DNA of 64,000 nt from Oscheius dolichura (GCA_932521035.1 OW051494.1:3024001-3088000), one strand, 5' to 3'. Shown: positions 12,787 to 27,400, counted from the first letter of the stretch. The notes: generated from the letters alone by a model not told the origin. Made by a program: numbers and translations.

Positions 12787-15700
12787 ATGAAGTCTCCACC
12801 CGATACTCCATTGAAACCACTGCCGTTACTGTTACTGACACCTCCAGCTACACCAAGAGAATTACATATTGGAAAAATAAGGAGATCAGCTGATCGAAAG
12901 TGTAAGTTCATTGTACAATTGAAACAGGAATAATTGCACTTTGGCAACTCAACCATGTAAGAGTTAGTGTATCCTAACGTTATCAGGCGTATGAATTCTC
13001 CATCGATCTATTCACACCTTCTAGTCCTTGGATGAGACAATGCTAATAATCTTGCATGGGTTAACATACATATGGCATTGAGGGCGCGACGGTTGTACCA
13101 ATAGCTCCCTAATATTCTCCTATTGGTATATCAGCTATCGATTCAATGGATCTCTTATATAACTCAGTCTCTTATTACTATTTTGCATTCCTTTCGAAAG
13201 TTTGTTTTTCCAAAAAATACGTTCCTCCCTGGTCTCGTGGTGACTCATAGTGCAACTGTCAACTATTTTTGAAACTTTCTCGTCCTCCTTGCGAGCCAAA
13301 CAAACCTCACCTGACTCATCGATGGGTCATCCTTGCTTTTCTCTTTGTAATACTTTCTAATATCCGTAAATGATCCATTTTGTAAAGTACGAAAATTACG
13401 CAAAGAAATGTCATGAAATCAGCAATTTGTGAAACTAAATTTTGTTTGCTACTTTATATCCACTCCTATTAGTACCACTAAATGTAAAGGTTGCAATAAG
13501 TGTTAGCGTTTATGGAAGTCATAAAGCATAAGGGGGTGTGTGACGCGCAATGGAAACAATTCGGTAAAAGGCTGCTAGATCGATAATGCTAACCCTAGCC
13601 TTACCAATTTGCTTTTAAGTTACTCTATTTGCAATGTTTTAATATATTTTCTTGACAAAAGAATGGTTGACTGGGAATATAAAACTAGTCATATGAATCC
13701 GGCGTACCACTTTTAGTTACTCGAGCAATCCATGGGAAAATCAGCATTCTTTGCCAGCAGCCGCAAAGTTTACTTTGAGATTGTTTATATGTGACGCTGA
13801 CCAAAAGCCTCTTTCCAACTTCTGTTTTAGCTTTGCGCGTTATAAGTTTGCGCTTTACTCCTGGATCATGTTTTATTTTTCCTGTTATTATTTGCACAAG
13901 TGAACATCTAAAGAACCCTCTGTTTACTGTATATCAAATTGCCGAATCCTTGAAACATCGTTATTTATTCATTGATTCAATTCAATTTTTAATGCCCGTC
14001 GTAGAACGGAATGATCCAATTGACAAAGAGCTTCTTTTGTGTCAGCGGCAACCAGTTTTGCCACAGTTCATCGTCTTCGTTTACTGTCTGTTCTGACTTA
14101 GACGGTTCACTGTAGTTCTCGGGAAAAATTTCATCATCAACTCCTAGCGCTTAAATAATCTTCTCGTCTTTTCACCCAGTTGCCAATTGCTTTCCGTTTC
14201 CGTCACTGACCGTAGTACAGTATTCTTTCTCTTTTCTTAGGCGGCTATTCTTCATACACCTCTTTCCCACAAATCACATCATCCATCTGCCGCGCCTCCA
14301 GCTATCCAAATCCTTTTTCGGTTCTTTTGTTATATGCAGCGTAGCGTCCGCTAATTGTCTCTTCCTCTCTGCCACCGCCGCTATGAATATATAAACGCAC
14401 TAACGACCACTGGATCGGCGAAATGTGGTGGAGAGAGTTCTTTTTTGTTGATCATCTCGTTCACCCCATTACACATGTGTGAATTTTTTAACAAGGAAAC
14501 GTAGCGAGAAGATTTTGTTTCATAAGAAGAAGTCTGTTAGCGGCATCTGTCTGGATAAAAATCGTTGGCCACTCCTTTTTACACCCTGCTGACCCTATGC
14601 TACACAGCTGTTCGTGCGGACCGCATCGGTGGCTTTTACAACATCAGAAGTTGTAGCCGGCCTTACTGAAAGCGGACGCAGAAAGTAGCGCATTCCTCTG
14701 AAATTATATAAATAGAAAACATAAGAACGTGGTAAATCTGTAACTACAAACTGCGTTGTTATACAACGTTTGTTATCCTCGTGCAACTTTCCCTCAAAAA
14801 AGGTTCGATCTGCCGCAATTAGCATTTTTGGTCGCTGTATTTTCGTCTATTCATCCTCTGTACGCAACCAACATACCTAAATTGGCGCTCCTCTATTTGG
14901 CGAGCTATATGCATCAGTGAAGACACTTTAGATGTTTTTACTCGTACATGTACTAACAGTTGTTCAAATGATCCAATATATTTATTTTCAGCTGGTTTCT
15001 TTTCTCGTCCCTCACAACGGCTCTCATTTGGAGGACGTCGTCGAGGACATTCAGCAGATTCGCCGCTGCATGGTCGGCCACCTTCGGAACAACCAACAAT
15101 GATTGGCCCTGGGCAGTCCGCACCATTACCGCCAATGCCACCAAATGAACAACTTGCAGAACTTTTCGAAAATGTTTTGGTATGCTTTTCTCTTTATACA
15201 ATATAGAAATTGAAAGTGAACAAAATAGATGCTTACTACAAATCCTACCCTAATAATGGTCAGGTGTCTGTCCGTCTGTCAGACCTGTCGTTTGTGCAAA
15301 TCCGACGGTCAAAAGCAGACGGTTAGAGAAGTAGAAAAGCCGACAGCCAAAATTTACTCGAACGTCAAATTTTAATCCAAACGCCCGACCGGAGGCATAC
15401 TTGTAAATGGTATAATGCTTATTCACAAATTTCAGAAAAAAATGGACTTGCCGCTTGACAAAATACGCATTCTGAGAGATTATGACAATCAAAAGAAGTG
15501 GCAACTTGTCAACGATCAGAGACAGATGAATGCGCAAGTGAACACTTCTGTACCTTCAGAATACTTGAAGAAGCTTTCCTATTTTATGGATAAAAAGACA
15601 TTAAAGAAAAACAAGAAAGTATTAGGAGATGAAACCTCAACAAAGGTGCTCAGGCATATAGAAACGTCTCTTAGGACGAACAGTATAGAGTTAGTTCATT

Positions 15701-18700
15701 TCGTTTGGTAATATATTCACTTGTATTTAGTTGGGTCATAGAATTTCTCGAAGCTCCGAATAATGGCCTACAAGTTCTCGTAGAGTATATGAACCAATTA
15801 TTAAATGAAACGGCAGGATGCAGTGAATTGCCGTCTGGAGGACCATTAGACTTTTCAGAATCAACAACCTCCATATTTAGCCGGAAGTGTAGGTGTACTC
15901 TCTTATGTTTATATAGTGCTTGCTTTCAGCAAATTCCACTCTGAAAGATAGAACGAAGATCAGTAAAAATGTAGGAGAAATCGACGACGATATTCACGTG
16001 TGTGTTATGTGCCTTCGGGCTATTATGAACAATAGGGTAAGACATTTTGTAATATTAATAAAGTAAATTCAGAGAGGATTCCAATTGGTGTTCGACGACC
16101 CCTTAGCCATATACTGCATAGTTAGAAGCATTCTGCAACCTAGCTTAAGGTAATTTACCACAGCAACAAAATAAGAACATTTCAGAACCAAAACGCTAGT
16201 GTTGCAGATGCTTTCTTCTATTTGCATGGTTCAAGGTGGTCATGAGCTTGTCAGCGGGGCCTTTGATCAATTCAGAATCGTGAGATTCCGATACGTTATT
16301 GTCTAGTATGTTTACTTTAGGATCATAAAGAAACAAGACGTTTTCAATCTCTATTGGGATTTATTAAACTTGAGGAATTTAACGTGGAATTTCATTCGTC
16401 TGCAGTCCAATTTCTCGAAATCTTCACTAACTCTGTCGAGGATCCTAGTTATCGGGTTTATTTACAGTACGAACTGTATCTTGTAGGATTTGATGACTAC
16501 CTTGAGGTTAGCTCTTTTCTTTTCTTTGCAATTGAAAACTCTCAGTCGATGAACAAATGTGAATCTGAAGAAGTGCAAGCAAGGTTATCTGCTTATCTCA
16601 ATAGTGTAATTGATGTCTCCCAACTTCAAGAAGATTCTCAGAAAAAAGAGAAATTAGAAATAGAATGTGAGCAGTATCGCTCAAGATTATCATCGGTGAG
16701 CACTTATTATTTTTTCTCATTCCTTTTGAGTTGTAGGCAAATGAACGTATACAAGAAGTTGAAGCTAAGTGGATTACGGACAAAGCAGCTTTAGACAGAA
16801 GACTGTTAGATCTTGTACAAGAAAGGGAGAAACTGGAAACAGAGCTTGAAAGTGAAAAAGGAACATGGAGAAAGACTCTAAGTACGTTTTTTTTACTACG
16901 AAACGAGGTTTTATGGCGAATCACTCGATTCGTCTTCTCTCTATTATTTTTGGAACGCTATTATGTTTCCGTAAAGTTTCTAATTTAGCGGACAAAGAAC
17001 GACATCATCGCGAGCAACAGGCGCGACTAGAGCAGAGAATCCATGAGTTAGAAGCAATACAGAAGACTATGCAAGGTTTTTACTTAATTTCCCTTATAAG
17101 CAGAAAATTATTGAAGCTGGTTTGCAAGTGCAACAGCGAAGCCCACCGTCTCCTCCGCCACCTGCTCCTGGACCACACAAACAAAACGGGGCCGTGCCGC
17201 CAGCTCCACCTCCACCTCCAAGTAATCTACTGGCGCCGGTTACAGGCGGCCCTCCTGCACCACCACTTCCTGTTGCCAGTAAGCTCCATTAGTATTTTTT
17301 TACACCCATTACGCAGATAAAACAGATTTTATATAATAAATTTAGTTGCACCTCCTGCTTCTAAGCTAGGTGTGACCGGCGGGCCTCCAGCGCCACCGCC
17401 ACCACCACCTGGACTTCTGTCCAAGAGCGGACCACAACCACCACCGTTGTCAGGAGGCCCACCTCCTCCACCGCCTCCTCCAGGATTTTTATCGCTTCCC
17501 GGTCAACCCACAGATGCTAAGAAGGTTTATCAAACGAAGAACAAATTGCCTCAACTAAACTGGACAGCGATGAAACCTAATCAAGCGAAGAACACAGTTT
17601 TTGAAGAGCTTAATGATGAAAAAATCATAGATGTAGGTGATTATATAACGTATACACTGTTTGTTCCAGAAATTAGACTTTAGCCATTTGGAAGAAAAAT
17701 TCAAAGTAGCTCCGCAGACGTTCGCTGCTCATGACACGATTGAGCATGGCTCCATTATAGGACAGCACAGTCCTGGGTCAACTGGAAGTGGAGTGGGATC
17801 TAAAAAGAGCACACTCTTAGATGCCAAGCGACTTCAAAATGTCGGTACGTTTTTTTCTTGTCTTTCGAATCAATCATCTATATCAGCTATTACTAAACGG
17901 AAACTAGCCATGGACGCCCGGGCTATCATGACAGCCGTCCACCAGCTTGATTTAAACGCAATGTCTGCAGAGAAAGTAGATATTCTAATGAGAATTTTGC
18001 CCACAGAAGAAGAAAGAAAAATATTTGAAGATAAAGAAGAAGATGAAACACTTGGAGACGAGGTTTGTTTTCTATCGTTTCTTTAAAAAATGCGTTCAGG
18101 ATCGCTTTATTGCTGCACTGTGCACAATAGAGCGCCTCGAGCACAAATTAGCCGTAATGCGAGTTATGGCTGATTTCAACGAAAGTGTCGTCTTGCTCGA
18201 GCCGGTAAGGTGCTATTTTAACTTAAATAACCTGCTTTTGTTTAGCAATTTACACATGTGACGGCGGCATCAAAATGTGCAAAGGAGGCTGGCGAATTTC
18301 ATAAGGTGCTCGAAGTTATTTTAGCATTTGGAAATTACATGAACAGTGGAAAACGAGGAGGTGTGTACGGCTTCAAACTTTCTAGCTTAGATTCGGTAGT
18401 TCGCATTCACTATTCATAATCGTTATTTATTTTAGCTAGCTATATTGAAATCACCAACTGATCGTTCTTTCACATTATTGCACATGGTGGTAGAATCGAT
18501 ACAGAACTCCTTCCCTGAATTAATGAATTTTGCGGGTCAGCTAAAATTTGTGGAAAAGGCAGCAGGAGGTTTGTTTTGTAGCAATGTAAATACTATTTTA
18601 TTACAGTTCAATGGGATAGTGTACTGCAGGATATGAAAGAATTAGACCAAGGATTTCGGAAGGCAGTAAAGGAAAAAGAATTAAAAGGCCAGGATTGCCC

Positions 18701-19313
18701 AGAGCCGTTAACCAAGTTTGTGGCTGACAACGAAAATAAGATGAAACAGCTTACAGAGCAGTCACAACTTGCAATGGTATATTTTCTGACTTTTACCTTT
18801 ATTCTTTTTATTTCAGAGAACCTTTGAACAATGTATTGAATTTTATGGAGAGCACACTAAAACAATGCAACCAGCCGATTTTTTCACCAAATTAACTCAG
18901 TTCATTCATAACTTCAACAGATGTAAACAAGAAAACGATAATAGGATATTAGCCGAGCAACGTCAAAGGGACGAGTCTGAAAGGAGGGCTCGCGCAGCTA
19001 AACGCACAGAGCATCACAGCGAGATGCTTATAGAACTAGCAGAAAAAATGGGCACTACTAGTAAAAAGCAACGGCCGAAGATTGATAGCCAACAGATTAA
19101 TCACGGAGACTTCGAAAAAATTATGAACGGTATTTATTTCTTTTGAACATTCTAACCGTTTATATAGGTTTGAAACAGAGCTATCCAATTGAAGGAGTAC
19201 CAACACCACCACGGCGAAAGATCAGCGCTAGTCCTTCACCGGCTCCTCGGGTTGCACCACCTCCTGTTGCACCCAAAACTCGTGTTATTGCGATTGACCG
19301 TGATCGGAAGTAA
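12787..19313 (+). CDS. DIAPH: Diaphanous-related formin
   Basis: Diaphanous-related formins nucleate and elongate unbranched actin filaments under Rho control. The order is an N-terminal exon starting [13 protein letters not shown], a serine/arginine-rich linker, then the GTPase-binding/FH3 region ([54 protein letters not shown]). A coiled coil follows near 16,560-17,080. The FH1 domain has several proline runs (17,130-17,500). The FH2 domain starts at [20 protein letters not shown] and continues through [15 protein letters not shown] and [16 protein letters not shown]. The tail reads [16 protein letters not shown] before a basic end, resembling a weak DAD autoinhibitory motif. The first exon (12787-12901) joins in phase across a 2.1-kb intron to the exon at 14,991. 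That first exon is less certain than the rest. Stop TAA 19311-19313; the gene converges on POLH. Confidence 0.93.
12902..14990 (+). other. Large first formin intron
   Basis: A GTAAGT donor after the first coding exon and a TTTATTTTCAG acceptor at 14980-14990 bound this 2.1-kb AT-rich intron. It is among the longest in the window. It contains short open frames on both strands (for example near 13,800 and 14,700) with no recognisable domains. Alternative promoters or first exons could lie here, but I cannot show one. Confidence 0.55.
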
Positions 19314-19543
19314 GATGTATGCTGTAAATAGTAGTGCCTTATCGCTTTTCACTTCTTATCGGGTTTTTATATAGCGCATCGACTGGTTTTTACTTGCCTC
19401 GCTTTACATGCATTTATCTAGGTATTTTGGGCATAATAAGATTCTCCGATCTTCCCAGTGAATTGAATTATTTTGCCTATTGTATTATCGTTGTTTTATA
19501 CGTTTTTTCCAGAGTGTTTGTATAGATGTTCCGATATTTTTGT

Positions 19544-19555
19544 AATAAATTTATT
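19544..19555. terminator. Palindromic poly(A) signal, formin/POLH
   Basis: AATAAATTTATT is a perfect 12-bp palindrome carrying AATAAA on both strands. It lies about 230 nt after the formin stop and only 18 nt after the POLH stop, so it could polyadenylate both convergent transcripts. Confidence 0.6.
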
Positions 19556-19572
19556 TCGTATCTACATGATGG

Positions 19573-21814
19573 TTATTTTTTGAAAAAAGCATCTAGCGTC
19601 TTCTTGGGTGGGGGTTGAACTAGCTGCTGCTTCGCTGGACGTTTCTTGTTTTTTGATGATAACTTCGATGTCGACGGTTTACACCGGTCTGGTTGCTTCT
19701 CGTTATTCTTTCTTGCTTCATAAATCCGCTGTTCTTGCTTTAGTTCCTGTAATATAAATCAGAAAAATCAACTAATCACTAAGTAAAGTACTGTAAAAGT
19801 AGTCAAAAATAACTTACAGCTCTTATAAAGTCGGGCAGTTCATCAAAAACATCTTTTGCTATTTGAAGTTCTCCGACTTGTATTATTTCTGGATTAACAG
19901 GACCGAGGGCGTCATCAAGTTTAGCAGGATCAAAAATTTGCCATCCTTCTTCGTCTGTTTTTATCTCTTCAGCACCAGATTCAACGCTATTCTGTTCTTC
20001 AAGGTTAAATTCCTGGTCTTCATTTCTTCTTCCTGAAGATGTGGAAGGCTGATTTTCAGCATCTATGATGAGCACGTCATCGTTATCCTCATTCTGAACG
20101 AAATTTAAAGCAATATATTAGTTATGTCAAACTTTATCCAATGGAATACTATCTGCCACCCAATCCAAAATGCTCTTGGATTCTGTAGAAACACCATCGG
20201 CAAATTTTGATGCTGACAAGGAGTAGTGGAGAATTGCCGGTTCCCAATTTGGAGATGAAGGAGGAGCCTTATTATAATTTTTCGTAAAACTCCAAGCCAT
20301 ATTGAAGATTATCCGTGGATTGTAGGTATTCAGTTTCAACGTCTTCGTCTGTACTGCAGGATTGCATAAAGTAATAACAAGATTCTCCGCGGTTCTCTTA
20401 TTCTAAAACAAGGTAAAACTTTTTAAACTAATAAAATACCTTAGCTCGGTCGGAAACAAGCCGTTTAGCCAATTCTTTGGACAACCCTTCGATCCACCTG
20501 AAAAAGTATTCATTATTTATTTGCATAAATTGCTGCATAATAGCTCCAGGCTTACGAACCTACTTGTCTCATTCACAGTCGTCAAAGCGTTCTTTCCAGG
20601 AAAATTTTTACCCACGGCGATAGATGTCTGTGTGTTTCGTGGTTTTACCGGCTCATCGTCTTGTCCTTTTGCCAAATTCCACAGCCATTTCCCTTGATTG
20701 GGGAATATCTCACATAGACCCTCATAATTCAACGCAGCCAGTTCAGCCATTGTCTACAATAATCTATCTCTTGCACAAATTAAACTAACTGAAATATTAA
20801 ATCTGGTACATAACGTTTTACCAAGCTTTCCTCCAAGCATTCGTACGTCTCTTATTGGAGTAAACTGGTAAATGTCAGGAACATTTACCATAGGAACAAC
20901 TGTTTGTTGTCGCGGTTTATGCCGAGCACAGACTAATTTGGCTAATGTCTATTAATAACATGCAAAAATGATGCGTGTAAACATACTTTATTATTTCCAA
21001 TACCAGCAGAACAGAAAAACTGTGTTGACTTATTCACATCGGCCCGTATTTTTTCTACCGTTAAGCTGGCGATTGCTAGTTTGAGCTGGAAAAATGGTAA
21101 TTAAATTTAAACCTAAAAAACCTGTGAAGGATCCGCACGGCAGCTATTATTCAACCATTCCGCTAGGTTAACTTCCCTATCATATGAATAACTCTCGCTC
21201 TTCCGCTGATCGACGTCTCTACCATCTGCAAAGTGTGTAGTAGGAAAAACAAGTGCAACGTCTCTGATTAGCTGAATACATATGCTAAAGCCAGCTCCAT
21301 ATAATACCTGATCGATGTAATGGTCCTTGTTATCAATATCATTGTATGTTTCATTGCAAAAGCGTGTCATGTCCAAAAATGCTTCATCTACAGAAGCTCT
21401 TTCAACGACGATCCGAGGATCTACATTATTTAAGATGTTAAATACTTCGGTACTAGCATCTCTAAAAGAATGGAAGCTTATTAATTTGAAGCAATAATAT
21501 ACCTATATTTCTGGATATCTGCTTTGTCAGTATGTTCACCTTGTGGAACATACGCAATCTGAAGATTGGGGCATTTCTCCTTTGCTTCTGGCATAAACAT
21601 TCCTCTTTTCACACCGGCCCATTTTGCTTCGTAGCTGAGTGCAATAATTCTACAATAGACTAGGTAATCATTTAAAAATTCAATTCAACCCTCCATAAGC
21701 TCCTTCTCTAGCATATTGTACTACCGCTACTGGCTTTCCCCAAAGTTCGGGAGCATCTCGCTGTTCTACTTGTGCGTAGAAGCAATCCATGTCTATCAAT
21801 GCCACCGTCCGCAT
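19573..21814 (-). CDS. POLH: DNA polymerase eta (Y family)
   Basis: Pol eta copies past UV lesions in nuclear DNA. The start [20 protein letters not shown] (ATG 21814) carries the first catalytic acidic motif. It is followed by [19 protein letters not shown] and then [16 protein letters not shown] with the SxDE catalytic pair. Later come [18 protein letters not shown] and the little-finger stretch [17 protein letters not shown]. These match eta rather than iota or kappa. The C-terminal tail holds [13 protein letters not shown], which fits the UBM ubiquitin-binding pattern, and ends [10 protein letters not shown], a PCNA-binding (PIP-like) motif, at TAA 19573. I see no C2H2 UBZ finger as in vertebrate eta. 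The RPS15A stop lies 111 bp upstream on the same strand, an operon-like spacing. Confidence 0.94.
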
Positions 21815-21819
21815 CTACT

Positions 21820-21837
21820 CACTTTCTCGAGAAAGTG
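21820..21837. repeat. 18-bp perfect palindrome before POLH
   Basis: CACTTTCTCGAGAAAGTG is its own reverse complement and lies 6 bp upstream of the POLH start codon, in the short RPS15A-POLH spacer. It could be a protein-binding site in DNA or a hairpin in the 5' leader. Confidence 0.7.
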
Positions 21838-21925
21838 GTACAAGAGCCGATAAAATTAGTGAACTTACAAAAAACAACAACATCAGATAATCATAACAAC
21901 AATTTATTGTAGCGGTAACAAAACA

Positions 21926-23065
<1,140 letters not shown>

Positions 23066-23110
23066 GGTTTATTCATATCGGAAAATGGAACATGAAGAAG
23101 GAAAGATAAA

Positions 23111-23997
23111 TTATTTCAATCGGCGAAGTTTTAAAATCTTCCTGGGTACAGCGGCTTGACTGTCGGCAACTTCCTCGACTACTAACTTGTTTTGTTTTTG
23201 AGTGAATTCTATAAATGAGGGGACAGATCCTCCAACACCGAAGTAAAAAAACTTTGCAGCAACTAGGCTGGAAAAATATATATGAGAAAACGATTCAGCC
23301 TACCAAATTCCGTCCTCTTTTATTGACTTGCAGATGATTTCGTGAAGCGACGTGTAATCTTCTTCATTATAGATAGTTTCCGATGTTAATATGAGATCAA
23401 AGCTAAAATTTACTATAGTATAAGGGATAGATTTGAACGAAACCTATTCAAGCCGATTTGGTCATCTAACGTCTCCCATGCTCCACTAACAAATTGGCAT
23501 CGTTGTCGCGTTTCTTCTAGATTCAGCTCTACATTATCAGCAGTAAAACATTTTAGGACACAATCATTCTGAAGAATATGGAAAGATAAAGCTGAAACTA
23601 ACAAAATCTTGTAAGATAACTTCTGATGCTCCTAACTGTGCCGAAACTATTCCCGGTAGGCCAGCACCACACCCAAGCTAAAATATGAAAAAATAATTTA
23701 TAAAATTGCAAACATACTTCAAGCACACGAAAATTATCGAGTGACGTAAAGTTTTCAATGATGTAGTTACATAGATCAATGGAGCATTCCCATACCTGTA
23801 ATTATCGAACAGTTATAACTTTTATGAAAATAGCAAACTTTGAAACCGCCTTCGTAAATATGCACTGTCAGATCTGATCTCTCGAGGTTTGAAATGGCTT
23901 TATCCGTTGAAAATCCTCGCTCTTCAATATTCTTTCGTACTATTTCTTCACTTATATATTGTAGTGTTCTATTGCCTGCAAGGCTCACAACAGGCAT
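23111..23997 (-). CDS. METTL18: METTL18-type protein histidine methyltransferase
   Basis: METTL18/Hpm1 enzymes use S-adenosylmethionine to methylate a histidine of ribosomal protein uL3. The exons read LTVHIYEGGFKVW then ECSIDLCNYI, closely like the family's YEGGLKIWECTFDL. The SAM-binding motif I is RVLELGCGAGLPGIVSAQLG. LQDFNDCVLKCFTADNVELN follows, then DLILTSETIYNEEDYTSLHE, the family's LTSETIYNP motif. A late LVAAKFFYFGVGGSVPSF matches the conserved HYFGVGGGV segment. The stop is TAA 23111. I chose the ATG at 23997 (MPVVSLAGNRTLQ). The N-terminal part is shorter than in vertebrates. An AATAAA on the minus strand lies about 40 nt past the stop. Confidence 0.9.
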
Positions 23998-24400
23998 AAT
24001 CGCTGAAATGTAAGAACGGTCTTATTTTGAATACGTCATGGCCATTTATCCAGTATTTACAACTTTTATAGACCAACTCGTCGTATAAACAGGGAGAACA
24101 TAATTTGACATTTTCATTATCTAGACAAGCCCGTTGTACGGTGGCAAAGTAACAGTAAGCAGACAAATTTGAGTGTACATAATTTTTTACATCTTCTTAT
24201 GATACAGGTAACTAAAATACAAACTGCAGTGCGATGAAATAAAATGAAACCGGATTATGCAACCCACATATAAAGCACCAGATTTTGGGAGTAAATAATC
24301 AAAGTAAGATCTATAAAAAGTGAGAAAAATCTAACAATCGTAAGCATTATTCTATTTGATATCTACATAAAGTATAAAAAACCGCATTGACTTCGAAAGA
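23998..24400. other. METTL18-CYLD spacer
   Basis: About 400 bp, AT-rich. An open minus-strand frame (23969-24166) overlaps the METTL18 start and contains several cysteines, but has no recognisable domain and looks like chance or 5' UTR. Confidence 0.5.
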
Positions 24401-27400
24401 CTACAATTTGATCCTTTGGAACATGTTGTTCAATATGTTAGAAGGCGCAGAATTTGGAGAAGGTTCCTCCTGATAGAAGCAGATGTACGAGTCTGATAAA
24501 AGTCGTGTCACCAACGGATCCACATCGCTTCCTTTTCCCAGCATCATCTGTAGATAAATTGTATTCGTTGTTACTTCTACAACATACCTTTGTGTTTCCA
24601 TTGTAATCCGCATCACGAAGACGACTCCAACCACTCGATGACAACCAAAACGACATATTTTCACATTCTTTCACCTAAAAAGTTTACGTTTCATTTATCT
24701 TTCCTAGAGCTTTACCTGTGGCACATTGAATCCGTCACTCAGTCCCTCCCTATCGGCCATAGAGTCGAAGAAAAGCCATCTTCCCGTAACAGATCGAACA
24801 AACGCCACATAATGCGAGGTCTCAATACAGAGAACCGCAGAAAGAACCTGAACAATTTCCCTTTTGCAGCTATTTTCCCTCCTCCTTACCATTTTGTGAC
24901 TAGACGCTTTCTTCACTGGCTTTCCACTCGGATAAAAAGCTCTCATCACATGATCTGGCTCTCCTCCATTAAAATGTACTTTCTTATAACAAGAAGCACA
25001 ATAAGACACCTAAAGAGACCTTATTGCTTCTCTCAAAACAAATACTACCTCTGTCAGGAAGACCCGTTTACACAAAAAGCACTCAGGGCACATTCCTTCA
25101 GCTGGCTTTTTGCATTCATAACAAGGTTGTACAGCTGAAATTGAAGGCTCAAAAAAGAATAGAGGGAAATAACCGACCATTATGTACAAGGCCTGTGATG
25201 TCTATCCTCTCCAATGGAAGGATTTTATCGAATACTTTCTGTTGGCCGTATCGGGGAAGCTGAAATCTTTTATTTCTATAAAAATGGAATAGAAACAACC
25301 TGTAGGATAAGGGTACTGGGCGGTTGGACGAATTTCACTTGGGCCGCTCTCATGTGCCTTTCCAAGAGGTGTTGGGTGGTGGCCACCCCACCCTGCCAAT
25401 CCTCGACGATCATCGGACACAGATACATGTGGTCGATCTTGTTCTCTTTATTTCTAGAATATTCCAAATAAGATGAAAGAATTGTTATAGTACTCACATG
25501 AGTTTGACAAAGGGCTCCGCCTTGAGGATATTGCCAAAGAGCTGGCCTAAAATCTCTTCGGGGTCCTTTTCCTCGCTGGTCAATCCTTTGACATTTGGCA
25601 TTGTTTCGGCCAACAGTTCTCGAACTTTCATCACATGGTCGGCTCGAACATAGTGGAATCTACAAGTTATTTCTTATAAAATAAATAGAAACGGGGCCCA
25701 CTTCCTCAAGGGATAGACAATCTCCGTGCTCAGCAAGCGAATGAGCTCCTTGTATTGGGGGATGTCACTCTTCCTCGGTGCCCGTTCCAAAAGACTGCAA
25801 TTCCACTTTTATAGAGGAGAAATGGGCAAGACACTCACAAATCAAAGGAGGTGGACTGGACAAACATGGCGTAGAGGGTGGCATCCAGGTAGCAGCTGTT
25901 CTTGTGGCCTTGGATGCCCTTCATCCGGCCGATCAGGTCCTCCACCAGTTTCCACGGCTCACAAGGAGTCATCTCCGTTCCGCTGTCAATTGAGCCAAAG
26001 TCTCCTCGTCCTATTCCTTCTTATTACCACCAAAAACAAACAAAAGTTACCGATGGGCCGATAGGATTGGATGCCCGCGTCGGTCTCCTCGTTGACCCGG
26101 CGATCTCGCCTCAACGTGGTCGTCGGCACCAGGACCCTTCGCGTGAAGGCGGGCGAGCTGTTCTGCTGCTGGATGGCCGGCCTCCATCCGTGAGGAATAT
26201 CCGTATCCTGGAGATATTCTCGATTAGAAAAGGAAGACAGGAAAGGGGACTGACCAGTTCGACGACGGCACTCCTCTCGAGGTGGTCGTTGTCCTCGCTC
26301 ATCGCGTCTCCCATCCATTTGACGACTCCCGACCGGCATGCCCCAATGTGGCAGACCTCCACATAGCTGCCTGCAAATGGCCGGCTCAATTAGTCCGTCA
26401 ACTTCTCCCCCATAAAGCCCCCCTAGAATATCCTACCAATTGAAAAGTTGTCGATCAGATAGTCCTCGGCCTTCATCACGGGCCGAGGAGGGACGGCCGG
26501 GGGCGGTAGGGCCGGGTCAGAGAGGGACTCGGCCGACGCCTAAAGAGGAGATTGTCTTCAGGCCACAATTCGACTTGCCTGTTTGTGTTTCACTGCCAGC
26601 TGTTTGTCGCCGTTCATTTCCGACGGCCGGGGGAGGATTTCCAAGCTGGTCAAGACGACAAAGCCCGCGCGGTTCTCGGCCGTCGTGAAGACTGTCTCGC
26701 CTTGGAAGACGCCGGTCCCTTTGCCGACGGCGTCGTCAAATTCCACTCCGGCATACAGATTCGTGTGTCCCTTCAGGTAGCCGACGAACCGTATCGTCCC
26801 CTTGTTGTACTGGTTCCCATCGTGCCAGACGCAACGATCCCCCACCCGTACGCCGTTGGTCCTGGCCGGATCGTCGACACTAAAAGGGAGGATTATGACA
26901 GGAAGAGGAGGACGACTACCTGGTGGTCTTGTCCGAGGCCACCACCGCGTGGGCACTCTGGCTCCGGCTGGGCTGTGTCCCGCCGGCCGACGTCGTCCTC
27001 TGTCGTCCGTTGCGCGGCCTCTCTTCCCGCGGCTTCTCCCTCCATTCTCGCAGCGGTTCGCCCACCGTGCGCGGGTCACCATCCCAATTGTGAAGATCTC
27101 TCACAAAACTATAAAAATACGTAAATAGAATTAAAAGGATGGGCTTACGCCTCGGCCGGGTTCTCGTCCACTCTGACCGTCTGGGTGGTCGTGTTGTCGG
27201 CGTTGAACCGCGTCTCCACCCGCTTGATCGGGATGTGTCGGACTTCTGGCTGGTAGACCGGTGGCGGGGGAGGCTGTGACCTGAAAATGACCGATTTATT
27301 ATGGGCAGAGGGGGATGACCGACCTGTAGTCATAGTGATTCCGAAGGGGCTTGTGGATGTGAGCTGCGTTGGCGTAGAGGCTTCTCGGCGGTGGAGGTCC

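Noticed and set aside
13685..14825. Open frames on both strands inside the long formin intron
   Set aside because: They are short, AT-rich, have no recognisable motif, and no splice sites join them to formin exons in frame.
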